Source of the DNA: JAXGPP01 sp040766885
Lineage (GTDB): Bacteria > Planctomycetota > Planctomycetia > Pirellulales > Thermoguttaceae
Assembly (NCBI GenBank): GCA_040766885.1
Contig: JAXGPP010000015.1
Location: 1 to 64,000 of the forward strand
Length of the DNA: 64,000 bases
Reading direction: 5' to 3'
Shown here: positions 25,871 through 34,719 of the stretch, piece after piece
How positions within the stretch are numbered: position 1 is the stretch's first letter
How the letters are laid out: each line of letters starts with the position of its first letter
Made by a program: the position numbers and the translations under genes
Notes under the pieces: model-generated
Database searches by the model: none
What the model was told of the DNA's origin: nothing
What the model saw: the letters and a program-made list of their open reading frames with translations, nothing else

Positions 25871-27538
25871 ATGCACCACATTCGAGCCCTTCTGTGGTCG
25901 ATCGCGTTGCTCCCGGTTGCGATGGTCTCGACGGCCCGCGGCGACTTCTGCTACGCGTGGACCGAGTATTCGCTGGAGTGGATCACCGACGCGGCAAGTG
26001 CGATCGCCTTGGGGGAAGTTACCGCGTGCACTGAAGAAGGCCGTTTCCAGTTCCGTGTCGACTCTGTGCTCAAAGAAAATTCGGGCCTCGACTTGCGGGT
26101 GGGACAGACTTTGGAAGGCCCGTCCCTGGGCCGTTCCGTCCATGCCGAGGCCGATCACGGCGCCGGCCGTCCGCTGGTGGTCTCCGCGTCTGGATTGGGC
26201 ATGCCCGTCTATTCCGAACCCTCGACCTATCCCGGTTCGGGCCAGCCGGTCCCTCCAAACCCGCTTCCCGTGCTCCGCCGCATGAAGGAATGGAGCCGGC
26301 CTGATCGCGTGGTGGTCTTTTTCGGGCCGCAGATCGGCCAAGTCATTCAAATCGTCAACCTCGACCGGCCGCTCGGCGCGGGCGTCGGAGGCCAGACGCT
26401 CTACCTGGCCGCCGATCTTCACGGGACGCTCGTTCTGAATCCCGACGAGCTCATTCGCCGCGTCAAGACGCGTGTCGCTGAGGGGCGCAGGTCCACACCG
26501 GGTGGGAATCCGAAAGTCTGCTCGCACGGGTTCTATTACTGGCCCGCCGCATCCCCGCTCGACGGCGACGATTACTACTTCATCTTCGCCCCACCCGACC
26601 CGTGCTTCAAGGAAATCTGCGCAAACGCCTTGGGCCCGGAATTGATCGATTACGCCACCCGCGGCGGAGAACTGGGGGTGCGGCCGCCGCCCTACTCTCA
26701 CGCTCGCGGTTGGAACAGCCCGCAATTCCAGATGCACATGGCGATCTGGTACTGGTTCTACTCGGGCCGATCGCACCGCGAATACGCCGCCGACCGGCAA
26801 CGGGATTTTGACCGGGTGTTGCGATATTTCCGCGGGCATCACCAGAGGCGGCCGCGCCAGATGAGCGCGGTCCGCCTGAACGTCCGCAACTTGCCCCGCG
26901 GCTGGCAGTGCGCGTTTTCCGACAGCGCCCGGTACTTCGCCTGCATCGACGCTTCTTACGTCTATCTCTACGATGTCGGCGTCGAGCGTCCGCAGGCCGC
27001 TCGTCCGCTGTACCGGGCCAATACGGCCGACGCGCTCTCGAGCCGTCTCGCGTTCAGCTCCGGCTCCAACCGTTTTGCCTACAGCGAGGCGGACGGCAGC
27101 GTGACCGTATACGATTTGCCGGCGCGCAGCGAATTGTGGCAAGCCCGCTTTCCGCTCGATGATGCCGGGTTCATCGAGTGCACGCAACTATGCTTCAGCC
27201 CCGACGCGAAGTATCTCGTGCAGGCGGTACGCCAGGGCCGGCAAGACTTCCGCTCGCTTCGCTTCGACCGAAAGGTGATCTACGGTTGGGAGGTGGAGAC
27301 CGGACGCCGTATCTTCGCGCCCTACGACGATTGGCGGCATTGGCTTCAAATCGTGGGATTCTCCAAGGAGGATCCCCGGCTGATCCGAATCACCAACCCG
27401 GAGCGCGAGCGGTCATGGCCGCAAGATCTGCCCGACCTGGTGTGGGATTTGGAGACCGGCCGGACGGTTGCCCGCCCACTGACCGCCGCCGAATGGGAAT
27501 CGTGTCCGGACCTTCCGATCGACAGGATGCCCAATTGA
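25871..27538 (+). CDS. Secreted protein of unknown function with propeller-like C-terminus
   Basis: About 555 residues from an ATG giving a signal peptide (RALLWSIALLPVAMVSTARG); starts at 25859 and 25772 are also in frame and no ribosome site decides. The N-terminal half is beta-rich with cysteines in GDFCYAWTEYS and PDPCFKEICA and no family I recognise. The C-terminal third has WD40-like blades: WQCAFSDSARYFACIDASYVYLYDV, LAFSSGSNRFAYSEADGSVTVYDL and CFSPDAKYLVQAV. Probably a periplasmic binding or scaffold protein. It stands alone between decayed DNA and a long gap. Confidence 0.65.
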   Translation: MHHIRALLWSIALLPVAMVSTARGDFCYAWTEYSLEWITDAASAIALGEVTACTEEGRFQFRVDSVLKENSGLDLRVGQTLEGPSLGRSVHAEADHGAGRPLVVSASGLGMPVYSEPSTYPGSGQPVPPNPLPVLRRMKEWSRPDRVVVFFGPQIGQVIQIVNLDRPLGAGVGGQTLYLAADLHGTLVLNPDELIRRVKTRVAEGRRSTPGGNPKVCSHGFYYWPAASPLDGDDYYFIFAPPDPCFKEICANALGPELIDYATRGGELGVRPPPYSHARGWNSPQFQMHMAIWYWFYSGRSHREYAADRQRDFDRVLRYFRGHHQRRPRQMSAVRLNVRNLPRGWQCAFSDSARYFACIDASYVYLYDVGVERPQAARPLYRANTADALSSRLAFSSGSNRFAYSEADGSVTVYDLPARSELWQARFPLDDAGFIECTQLCFSPDAKYLVQAVRQGRQDFRSLRFDRKVIYGWEVETGRRIFAPYDDWRHWLQIVGFSKEDPRLIRITNPERERSWPQDLPDLVWDLETGRTVARPLTAAEWESCPDLPIDRMPN

Positions 27539-28148
27539 GTCGCCAGCAACTTGCCGAGCGCCGCCGAACGCCACTCGCTTGCTGGCCCGGGCCCGGCGTC
27601 CAAGCGGTGCCATCGATCCCATTGACATAGCCTCAGCGAATCGGATCGTCCCAAATCACGGGCACTGACATTTCTGTTGTTTTCTTGCCAATCGGCCGTT
27701 TTGGCTCTTGACAAAGATACATGTACTAATGTATACTTATCGCCGCGTTGCAGGAGTCCCGGGGCGGCCAGACTGTTTGCCCCTCGGCCCCTCTTGCCCG
27801 CCGGCGCCCCGGGCGGCGCTCGCAATCGATCTTTGACAACTTGAACTAATGTCTCCGGCGCGACCAATGCGCGGCCGGCACGCTCTGCGTGCGCGCATCG
27901 CGCGCCGCGGAGCACTGGCTAATCCAGCCACCCCTCTGGGAACTTCAACACGAGGCCCAAAAGACGTAGAAAACTTGCGTCTTGACTCCAGGTGCGAAAC
28001 CCCTTGAGCACTTGCACTTACCGCCGCGCTCCGCGACGCAACGAAACGAAACACAGTCAAAGGCGTTTCGGTTCGCGGTTCCGCCGCCAGCGTTCCCCCT
28101 TCCGCTTGCCACTGGCCGAAACGAAATGGCCCTGAAGAGAACGCTCGG
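27539..28148. other. Long gene-free stretch holding a strong promoter-operator
   Basis: No ORF is credible on either strand. The notable content is the promoter with palindrome at 27708-27737 and a related TTGACA...ACTAATGT element at 27833-27852. Several short GC hairpins (for example GCACGC-TCT-GCGTGC near 27880) lie downstream, none with a T-run. Confidence 0.5.
27708..27737 (+). promoter_or_regulatory. Consensus-like promoter overlapping an operator palindrome
   Basis: TTGACA (27708-27713), an 18-bp spacer and TATACT (27732-27737). ATACAT (27717-27722) and ATGTAT (27729-27734) form an inverted repeat that covers the spacer and enters the -10; the TACTAATGTA within it resembles BlaI/MecI-type operators. 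It points to the plus strand, where no gene follows for 1.3 kb. Confidence 0.5.
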
Positions 28149-28862
28149 CTAAAGGATATATAGAAACCAGCTCCCCAGGCCGAACAGAAGCAGCGTGAGC
28201 CCCAGGACAAAGGCGATCGTGACGGCGTTGATCTCCTCCGGCTCTTCCTCCGCCACCGGTACGCCCTGCTCGAAAACGTGCCCACACCACTCGCACCGCT
28301 CCAGGTATTCCGGCGAGAACGGTTCGTCGCAGGTCGGACAAATGAGCAGCGAAGGGGAGGGGGGGAGCAGGGGAGGGCAGGGGGCCTCGTCCTGACGGGC
28401 GTCACAATCTCCGGCCCCGCATCCGCACGACGGCCCGTTCCGGTCCGGCTCCGCATCCGCTGGTTCACCCAGCGACTCCGTCGCGTCGGCCGGCGCAAAA
28501 CTCGTGCCGGCGGTCTGGCAGATGGGGCACTTCGTCGTTCGTCGCTCGCCGCAATCAGGACATCGCGGCCACGCCCCTTCGAGTTGCTCAGCCAAGGCGC
28601 CATCGTCGGCCGCCGGGTCGGATTCGTCGTCCAACCACTGCTGCAGCTCGACCACGATTTCGCGCGCTCGTTCGGCGTATTCTTCCGGCACCGACAGCTC
28701 AACCGGCATCGACTCCTCGGTGCCTGCCTCGCCCCCCGGCCCATCAAGCGTCGCGCGGCTGGCCAGCGTGGCTGGTATGCCGACCTGCGCCAGAGTATCC
28801 CGGTATCGATACGCTGCATCGAGGTTGTTCAAGCGGCAAATGACTTCCAGCCGGCCTTCCAT
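28149..28862 (-). CDS. DUF2007-like / zinc-ribbon membrane protein
   Basis: A 237-residue protein. Residues 1-80 resemble DUF2007 (putative signal-transducing) domains: LEVICRLNNLDAAYRYRDTLAQVGIPATL followed by VPEEYAERAREIV. A zinc ribbon follows (CPDCGERRTTKCPIC, ~100-114), then an acidic, cysteine-bearing linker (CGCGAGDC) and a second ribbon (CPTCDEPF...CEWCG, ~173-192). One transmembrane helix ends the chain (FVLGLTLLLFGLGSWFLYIL). A cytoplasmic sensor or adaptor tethered by its C-terminus is likely. No partner gene is adjacent. Confidence 0.7.
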   Translation of the reverse strand: MEGRLEVICRLNNLDAAYRYRDTLAQVGIPATLASRATLDGPGGEAGTEESMPVELSVPEEYAERAREIVVELQQWLDDESDPAADDGALAEQLEGAWPRCPDCGERRTTKCPICQTAGTSFAPADATESLGEPADAEPDRNGPSCGCGAGDCDARQDEAPCPPLLPPSPSLLICPTCDEPFSPEYLERCEWCGHVFEQGVPVAEEEPEEINAVTIAFVLGLTLLLFGLGSWFLYIL

Positions 28863-29075
28863 CAGCCCTACTCCCGATTCGCTACCCGCAAGAACTCACC
28901 GCCACACCAATACAATCGCGCCCTCTGCACATACCAACCATACCCACTGCTCGACACATAAGACACCAACCGACCGGCACAACCCCCAGCACCTTTCGGG
29001 CAGACCACGTCCCGGCTATAACAGCGGCGTGCCGCTCCGAACCAGCACAATTCAGTATAGGAATGGGAGACCATT

Positions 29076-31271
29076 ATGACGAGACCGCTCCGCGCCAGGC
29101 CGATCCTCTTGCTGGCCCTGATCGCCGCGTCGCTTGCCTGCTTCACCGGTGCTGCCCCCCGGGTGCTCGAGGAAGGAAAACCTTCGGGCGATCGCCGCCT
29201 CGCTCCGCTCAAGACGCTCAACGACTATTTCCCCTTCAACCCCTGCCCCACGCCGGACCAGTGGGCCGGGCGCGCCGCGCGGCTCAAGCGGCAGCTTGAA
29301 GTGGCGACCGGCCTTTGGCCGATGCCCACCGCCACGCCCGCGGGCGCCGTGATTCACGGCCGCATCGACCGCGACGGCTACACGGTCGAAAAGGTCTACT
29401 TCGAAAGCTTCCCCGGGCACTTCGTCTGCGGCAATCTCTACCGCCCCACCGGCCGCGAGGGAAAACTGCCGGGCGTCCTCTGTCCGCACGGCCACTGGGC
29501 CAACGGCCGCTTCTACGACGCCGGCGGGAACCAGATCAAGCAGGACATCGCCAACGGCGCCGAGCGGTTCGACCCCAGTGGCCGTTACCCCTTGCAGGCC
29601 CGCTGCGCCACGCTGGCCCGCTTGGGATGCATCGTGTTTCACTACGACATGGTGGGCTATGCCGACAGCCTTCAATTGGAGCACCGCACCGGCGTCCGCG
29701 AGTCGATGAACACCTCCGAGAATTGGGGCTACTTCAGTCCCCAGGCCGAAGCCCGGCTCCAGACCATCATGGGCCTGCAAACGTACAACTCGATCCGCGC
29801 CCTCGATTGGCTGACGAGCCTGCCCGAGGTCGATCCGCAGCGGATTGGCGTGACCGGGGCCAGCGGCGGCGGCACGCAGACCTTCATCCTCTCGGCGATC
29901 GATCCCCGGGTGGCGGTGTCGTTTCCGGCCGTAATGGTTTCCACCGCCATGCAAGGCGGTTGCACCTGCGAAAACTCGTGCTACCTTCGCGTCGGCACGG
30001 GCAATGTCGAGATCGCCGCCCTCTTCGCCCCCAAGCCGCTCGGCATGACTGCGGCCGACGACTGGACCAAGGACATGCCCACCAGGGGCTGGCCGGAACT
30101 CCGCGAACACTACCGGATGCTCGGCGCTGAAGAACACGTAACTCTCGCCGCCCTGATCCAGTTCCCGCACAATTACAACTATCAGTCGCGCTCGGCGATG
30201 TATCAGTGGCTCAACCGCCATCTGCACCTCGGCCATCCCGAACCGGTTGTGGAACAGGACTTCGAGCCCATACCACCGGCGGAACTCACCGTTTGGGATG
30301 CCGAGCATCCGAAACCGGCCGGCGGCGACGACTACGAGCGGTCGCTCGTCCGCTGGATCACTGAAGATTCCGTCAGGCAGATGGCCGCCCTTGCGCCGCG
30401 CGATGCCGCCTCGCTTGACCGCTATCGTGAAGTCGTCGGCGGCGCGGTCGACGTGATGATCGGCCGCGGCCTGCCTCCCACCGGCTCGGTGGAGGCCACC
30501 GACCGCCGCGACGAACAACGCGATGGCTACCGGCTCTCAGCCTTCCTGTTGCGTCACCGTGCCGAAGGGGAGACTGTGCCCGCAGTGATGCTCGCGCCGG
30601 GGCAGGGCAGGGGGGCGGCCGTGGTCTGGATCGATCGCCACGGCAAGCAGTCGATATTCGACGAAGAGGGCAACCCTCGACCCGCGGTCAAGAAGCTCCT
30701 GTCATCCGGCTGCACCGTCCTCGGCATCGACCTGCTCGGCCAGGGTGAACAGTCAGCCGATGGCCAGCCGTGGGCCAAACAGCGGCTCAACGCCAGCGGT
30801 CAGGACGCCTGGGCCGCCTACGCCGGCTACACTTTCGGCTACAATCACTCGCTCTTCTCCCAGCGTGTGCACGACATCTTGTCGGCGGTAGCCTACCTCA
30901 CCCAGGCCGAGGGCATAAGCCGAATCCACCTCGCCGGCCTCAACGGAGCGGGCCCCTGGGCGGCCGCTGCGGTGGCCCAGGCCGGCGAAGCCATCGATCG
31001 CGCGGCGATCGATACGGCCGGATTTCGCTTCGCCCAATTGACCGCCATCGACGACCCCGATTTCCTTCCCGGTGGCGTAAAATACTGCGATCTGCCGGGC
31101 ATCGTTGCCCTGGCTGCCCCGCATGACCTGTGGTTGGCGGGCGAAAAAGCCAGCGAGCTTGAACTCGTCTCGGCCGCCTACCGATCGGCCGGTCGCCCGG
31201 AAGGGATGACTATCTTTGGCGGAACGACCGACCAGGCTGAGTCCGCCGCCATCGATTGGCTGCTGAAATAG
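29076..31271 (+). CDS. Secreted two-domain alpha/beta hydrolase (acetyl xylan esterase-like)
   Basis: A 731-residue protein; the ATG has GGGAG seven bases upstream and opens a signal peptide (residues ~1-25). The N-terminal hydrolase domain (~60-380) has the nucleophile elbow GASGGGTQ and resembles acetyl xylan esterase/dienelactone hydrolase proteins of planctomycetes. A second, similar domain (~480-730) has GLNGAGPW in the same place, so the nucleophile serine is replaced by asparagine and that half is probably inactive. Expected role: removing acyl groups from plant polysaccharides. Position among glycosidase genes is consistent. Confidence 0.8.
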   Translation: MTRPLRARPILLLALIAASLACFTGAAPRVLEEGKPSGDRRLAPLKTLNDYFPFNPCPTPDQWAGRAARLKRQLEVATGLWPMPTATPAGAVIHGRIDRDGYTVEKVYFESFPGHFVCGNLYRPTGREGKLPGVLCPHGHWANGRFYDAGGNQIKQDIANGAERFDPSGRYPLQARCATLARLGCIVFHYDMVGYADSLQLEHRTGVRESMNTSENWGYFSPQAEARLQTIMGLQTYNSIRALDWLTSLPEVDPQRIGVTGASGGGTQTFILSAIDPRVAVSFPAVMVSTAMQGGCTCENSCYLRVGTGNVEIAALFAPKPLGMTAADDWTKDMPTRGWPELREHYRMLGAEEHVTLAALIQFPHNYNYQSRSAMYQWLNRHLHLGHPEPVVEQDFEPIPPAELTVWDAEHPKPAGGDDYERSLVRWITEDSVRQMAALAPRDAASLDRYREVVGGAVDVMIGRGLPPTGSVEATDRRDEQRDGYRLSAFLLRHRAEGETVPAVMLAPGQGRGAAVVWIDRHGKQSIFDEEGNPRPAVKKLLSSGCTVLGIDLLGQGEQSADGQPWAKQRLNASGQDAWAAYAGYTFGYNHSLFSQRVHDILSAVAYLTQAEGISRIHLAGLNGAGPWAAAAVAQAGEAIDRAAIDTAGFRFAQLTAIDDPDFLPGGVKYCDLPGIVALAAPHDLWLAGEKASELELVSAAYRSAGRPEGMTIFGGTTDQAESAAIDWLLK

Positions 31272-31329
31272 GCCATCCCTAAGGACGGCTCCACGCTCGA
31301 TCAAAGAAAAGAACCGTCAAGAAAGCGAA

Positions 31330-31361
31330 CCGGGTGGGACGCCGCAAGACATCCCACCCGG
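31330..31361 (-). terminator. Hairpin between convergent genes
   Basis: A perfect 10-bp stem CCGGGTGGGA/TCCCACCCGG with a 12-base loop. On the minus strand it is followed by T-rich sequence (TTCGCTTTCTTG), which fits termination of the small gene at 31387; it may also stop the esterase transcript. Confidence 0.55.
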
Positions 31362-31386
31362 GAAGCGCTGTGCTATACAGCCAGAG

Positions 31387-31602
31387 TCAGGATCGTGCCC
31401 TGATGCGTCCAAAACGGCCGCGGCTAACTTGGCCGGCGGCGGGGGCGGCGTGCTGTTCCCAACGGGCAATCAACTTCGCCAATTCGCCGTCCAGCCAGTC
31501 ACTGAACTGGCGATACGGCTCCGATTCCACTTGCACGAGCAGATCGGCCTCACCGGCCGCTCGTTCTTCTTCATCGCCACGATGGGAACTATCCGATTTC
31601 AT
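31387..31602 (-). CDS. Small conserved-looking protein of unknown function
   Basis: A 71-residue protein with GGGGG before the ATG. A central helix (FSDWLDGELAKLIARWEQHAAP) is followed by a basic tail (GRFGRIRARS). Short proteins with a W-x-D-x-x-L-A helix and a basic tail are, from memory, common in planctomycetes, but I cannot name the family. It has its own downstream hairpin. Confidence 0.5.
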   Translation of the reverse strand: MKSDSSHRGDEEERAAGEADLLVQVESEPYRQFSDWLDGELAKLIARWEQHAAPAAGQVSRGRFGRIRARS

Positions 31603-31773
31603 CTCAACCCCCGCTTGAGGTAATTGTCGCGTTTTGGGGATGGCGCGGCCGGAATTGCGTCTTCAGGGGCCCATGCCCTGGCATTGTTCGCGTCACCGCC
31701 TTCTATACGTGGGACACCGGAGGGCTGTTCAGGTTCGCCCCGATAATCCCTCATCGAATATCCACAAAGAGCA

Positions 31774-31806
31774 CCGCCCGACATAGCCTTAGACTATGCC
31801 GGGCGG
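31774..31806 (-). terminator. Hairpin downstream of the EF-hand gene
   Basis: CCGCCCG-A-CATAG pairs with CTATG-C-CGGGCGG (12 pairs around one mismatch, 7-base loop), about 55 bp after the stop of the minus-strand gene at 31862. The following T content on that strand is modest (GCTCTTTGTGG). Nothing else is seen between 31603 and 31861. Confidence 0.5.
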
Positions 31807-31861
31807 GCGTTAGTTCCGTCCAGGCTGCCTGGACCGCCGCAAAGCGGAGACGATCGTGCGG

Positions 31862-33106
31862 CTACTTCGTCTCCGCTGCTTTCTCTTCGCTTTGCTCGGG
31901 CTTCTCGTCGGCCGGCTTTTCCGCCGCCGGCTTCTCGCCCCGCTTCACGTCCTTCGGCCGGTCCCGTGAATCGCGGTCCTCCCGTCCGCCCCTCTCGCCG
32001 CGCATCCGATCCGCCGCGGCCTTCCGGACCCGTTCCATGAACGTGCCGACGGCCTGCTTCGCTTCATCGCCGCTCACGGCCTTATCGCCATCCTTGTCGG
32101 CCTTCTCGAGCAGCTTCTCAAACCGCTCGCGGTGCTCACTGGGAACCTCGCTCGATTCAATCTTGCCGTCCTTGTTGGCATCAACCCGACCAAACAGTTC
32201 CTTGCCCTTCTCGAACATCCCTCGCATCGCCGCGGCACGGTCCGGCATTGGACCGCCGAAGCCCATCCGCGGCCCCGGCGGCATCGGCGGCATCGGCGGC
32301 CTCGGCAACACCCGGCCGATCGCCGCAAATTCCTCCGGACTCAGCGAACCGTCTTGATCGCGGTCCAAGCGTTTGAACATCTCTTTGGGCTCAGGAAAAC
32401 CAAACCCCGGCTTGCCCGGCCGCCGCATGTCCGCACCGCGATGCCAATCCGGCCGGTAACCGCGGCCCCACGCCGGCCCGCCTCCGAATGCCCACGGACC
32501 AGGTTGATACGAGCGACGACCACCCTGCCACCAGCCTTGCGGACCGCGCCCCCACGGCCCTGGCCGCCGTCCCCATTCGGGCCAACTGCGTTCTCCCCCA
32601 CGGCGTTCTGCAAACCGCTCGCGACCCTCGCTCCGCGGGCGATCGCCATCCCGCCAGCCAGCATCACGGTCCCGCGGTCGCGCCCGTTCCTCGCGATCTC
32701 GCTCGCCGTCCCGCGGGCCTTCACCACGATCACGCGGACGCGCCTGCTCGTCTCGCTCACCATCGCCGCGAGGGCGATCCGCTTCCGGACGGCCGCCCGC
32801 TGGCGGCGGGCCAAAACCGAAGGGACCGCGTCCAATTCTCGGCATTGCCTGCCGCAATTCGTCGGGCGTCAACACTCCGTCTCCGTCGGTGTCCGCTTTG
32901 CGGAGCATTTCTTTCACTTGCTCGGGAGCCCCTTCCGGAATCTCGTCGAGCGTGACCTTTCCGTCCTTGTTCGCGTCGAGCCGAGCCGCCATGGGCGGAC
33001 CGTCAGGACGTACGGGCCGCTCTTTCTGTTCCTCTTGCGCCTGCGCGGCACAGGCCCACGCGGCGACCAGGGCGGCGGCCAAAGACAACAGCATCCCTCT
33101 GCGCAT
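31862..33106 (-). CDS. Secreted EF-hand protein with Arg/Asp/Gly-rich centre
   Basis: A 414-residue protein; the ATG at 33106 has AGGAG eight bases upstream, and a signal peptide ends in AAQAQE. Two EF-hand loops occur at the start (DANKDGKVTLDE, DTDGDGVLTPDE) and three in the second half (DRDQDGSLSPEE, DANKDGKIESSE, DKDGDKAVSGDE). Between them lies a low-complexity stretch rich in Arg, Asp, Gly, Pro and Trp. The C-terminus is Lys/Glu-rich. It probably binds calcium outside the cytoplasm; planctomycetes have many such proteins, with no defined function. Confidence 0.8.
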   Translation of the reverse strand: MRRGMLLSLAAALVAAWACAAQAQEEQKERPVRPDGPPMAARLDANKDGKVTLDEIPEGAPEQVKEMLRKADTDGDGVLTPDELRQAMPRIGRGPFGFGPPPAGGRPEADRPRGDGERDEQARPRDRGEGPRDGERDREERARPRDRDAGWRDGDRPRSEGRERFAERRGGERSWPEWGRRPGPWGRGPQGWWQGGRRSYQPGPWAFGGGPAWGRGYRPDWHRGADMRRPGKPGFGFPEPKEMFKRLDRDQDGSLSPEEFAAIGRVLPRPPMPPMPPGPRMGFGGPMPDRAAAMRGMFEKGKELFGRVDANKDGKIESSEVPSEHRERFEKLLEKADKDGDKAVSGDEAKQAVGTFMERVRKAAADRMRGERGGREDRDSRDRPKDVKRGEKPAAEKPADEKPEQSEEKAAETK

Positions 33107-33863
33107 AACATGACTCCTGGGAAGGGAAGTGAAGAGATTGACAGGGCTCGGCCTGTCTCCGCCCCCTACCTCCATAAACCATCCAGCAGGCCGCAAGTTC
33201 CGTTGTGAGTTTTCCGCCTTCTAGCCGCCAGTCCCCGTCGGCAGCCGAAAGTCCGCCGGCGTCGCTCGGAGCGGCGTGCTCCAAACGCGGCGGAAACCAG
33301 GGCTTACGGCGATCTTGCCAGGTTTTCTGAATCTGCCTATAATCCGGCGCAACGATGCACAGAACCCCTGCGGCTGCACCCGCGTAGCAGAACCAGAGCC
33401 GCCTGCCCCACTCGTCACCAGGCTGGGCCATCCTGCCCGGCACGACCGACAGCGGCCCTTGCCGAAGCCGGGTCGGCGGTGTCGCGTTTCGGCAACCGCC
33501 GTGGTACAATCGCACCGAGCGTCGGCGCCGCGCAACATCGGCGTGAGCCGCACGGTGGCCGGAAGTCGGCATAGATGGCATAGGTCGCGAAGCGAGGCGT
33601 TTCGCTACTACTGGGGCGCCGGAGGTTTGACTGATAGCATTGCCTGCAGTCGGCCGATGAAACGGTTGCGATGGTGACAATCGAACCCTCGTCGGCCACG
33701 GATCTTCGGCCCGTAACCTGGCTTTCGTTTGGACGGAAACAAACGCTTTCGGTTTTGAGCTTGCACTAGAGGCGAACGAGGCTCCAGCCAAGTGGAGCCG
33801 CATAAACCGCCACCCGCGTGTTCGCCTTGAAGGCAGACAAGAATGGATCCGAGGAGACAGGGG
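33107..33863. other. Long gap with one good promoter and no supported gene
   Basis: TTGCCA (33315-33320), 17 bp, TATAAT (33338-33343) is a near-consensus plus-strand promoter. It could start a ~500-nt leader toward flgM or an unrecognised RNA. A hairpin GGCTCCA/TGGAGCC (33780-33799) lies shortly before flgM. Open frames here (for example 33003-34166 minus) lack family features. Confidence 0.45.
33315..33343 (+). promoter_or_regulatory. Near-consensus sigma-70 promoter
   Basis: TTGCCA-17 bp-TATAAT, pointing toward flgM-fur 520 bp downstream. Confidence 0.55.
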
Positions 33864-34139
33864 ATGCACGTTTACGGCCCGGCGCACCTGCACGGAGCAC
33901 AAGCAATCAATGCTCCGCACATCTCTCGGCTTTCTGAGCCCACGGCGCCACGCTCGGCTGCGATCGAAGACGAACTGCAGATCTCCGACGCCGCGCAGAT
34001 GATGGATCGGGTTCACGACATGCCGGACATCCGGCAGGACCTCGTCCAGCGTATCCGCGCCGAGATTGCCAGTGGCGGCTATGAGACCGACGAAAAGCTC
34101 GACGTCGCCCTGGGGCGGCTGTTGGACGAGATTGGCTAG
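33864..34139 (+). CDS. flgM: Anti-sigma-28 factor FlgM
   Basis: A 91-residue protein that holds FliA inactive until hook completion. The ATG at 33864 (AGGAGACAGGGG just before it) is preferred to 33843. After an N-terminal MHVYGPAHLHG stretch the FlgM core reads LQISDAAQMMDRV, then PDIRQDLVQRIRAEIASGGYETDEKLDVALGRLLDEI, matching the sigma-binding helices. It is eight bases upstream of fur and far from the flagellar genes at the window start. Confidence 0.88.
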   Translation: MHVYGPAHLHGAQAINAPHISRLSEPTAPRSAAIEDELQISDAAQMMDRVHDMPDIRQDLVQRIRAEIASGGYETDEKLDVALGRLLDEIG

Positions 34140-34147
34140 CGAGGGCC

Positions 34148-34648
34148 ATGCCTGACGACTTCGCACTCCAGACCGTCCAGGTAAAGCTCTCGCCTTTGGA
34201 GCGGCTTTCGCAGTTCCTCCAGAGCCGCGGCAAGCGGATGACCCAGCAGCGGCGGCTGATCGTCGAGCAGGTCTTCAGCCACCACGACCATTTCGACGCC
34301 GACGAATTGATCGGTCATTTGCAGGAGTTGATGGCCCGCCGGAAAGTCAGCCGGCCCACCGTATATCGTACCCTCGGCGAACTGGTCGAGGCCGGCTTGC
34401 TGCGGAAGATGACCCTCGGCGGCCGCAGTGTATTCGAACACGAGTACGGCTATCCCAGCCACGACCACTTGCACTGCGATCTCTGCAACCGGCTCATCGA
34501 GTTCCACAGCGACGCCCTGGAGGAACTCCGCGACGCGGTGGCCCAGGAATATGACTTCCACGTTACCGGCCACCGCATGTTCGTCACCGGCATCTGCTCC
34601 GAATGCCGCGCGCGGCAAGAGCAGGGCAGGGGGGCCGACCAGGACTGA
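34148..34648 (+). CDS. fur: Fur-family metalloregulator
   Basis: A 166-residue Fur/PerR/Zur-type repressor. The winged helix includes RMTQQRRLIVEQVFSHHDHFDADEL and SRPTVYRTLGELVEAGL. Metal ligands appear in HDHLHCDLC and the C-terminal CSEC, the two CxxC pairs of a structural zinc site. The 25-residue N-terminal extension is longer than in E. coli Fur. Whether it senses iron, zinc or peroxide cannot be decided from sequence. It follows flgM by 8 bp, so the two are probably co-transcribed. Confidence 0.9.
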   Translation: MPDDFALQTVQVKLSPLERLSQFLQSRGKRMTQQRRLIVEQVFSHHDHFDADELIGHLQELMARRKVSRPTVYRTLGELVEAGLLRKMTLGGRSVFEHEYGYPSHDHLHCDLCNRLIEFHSDALEELRDAVAQEYDFHVTGHRMFVTGICSECRARQEQGRGADQD

Positions 34649-34719
34649 GCCGCTCGATGCACTGTGGTGCGCGGTCGCACGGCAGGCAAACGCCGGCGCC
34701 ACAAGTCTCGCCAGAGCTG

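Noticed and set aside
33440..33520. TACAAT near 33504 as a second promoter
   Set aside because: No acceptable -35 hexamer at 16-18 bp upstream.
33650..33680. GCCGATGA before flgM as a sigma-28 promoter
   Set aside because: The -10 is close to GCCGATAA but no TAAA-type -35 lies at the required distance.
33003..34166. 387-codon minus-strand open frame, with a membrane-like segment after an internal ATG at 33431
   Set aside because: It runs antisense to flgM and over the start of the EF-hand gene; no family features and a weak ribosome site. A smaller gene starting at 33431 cannot be excluded.
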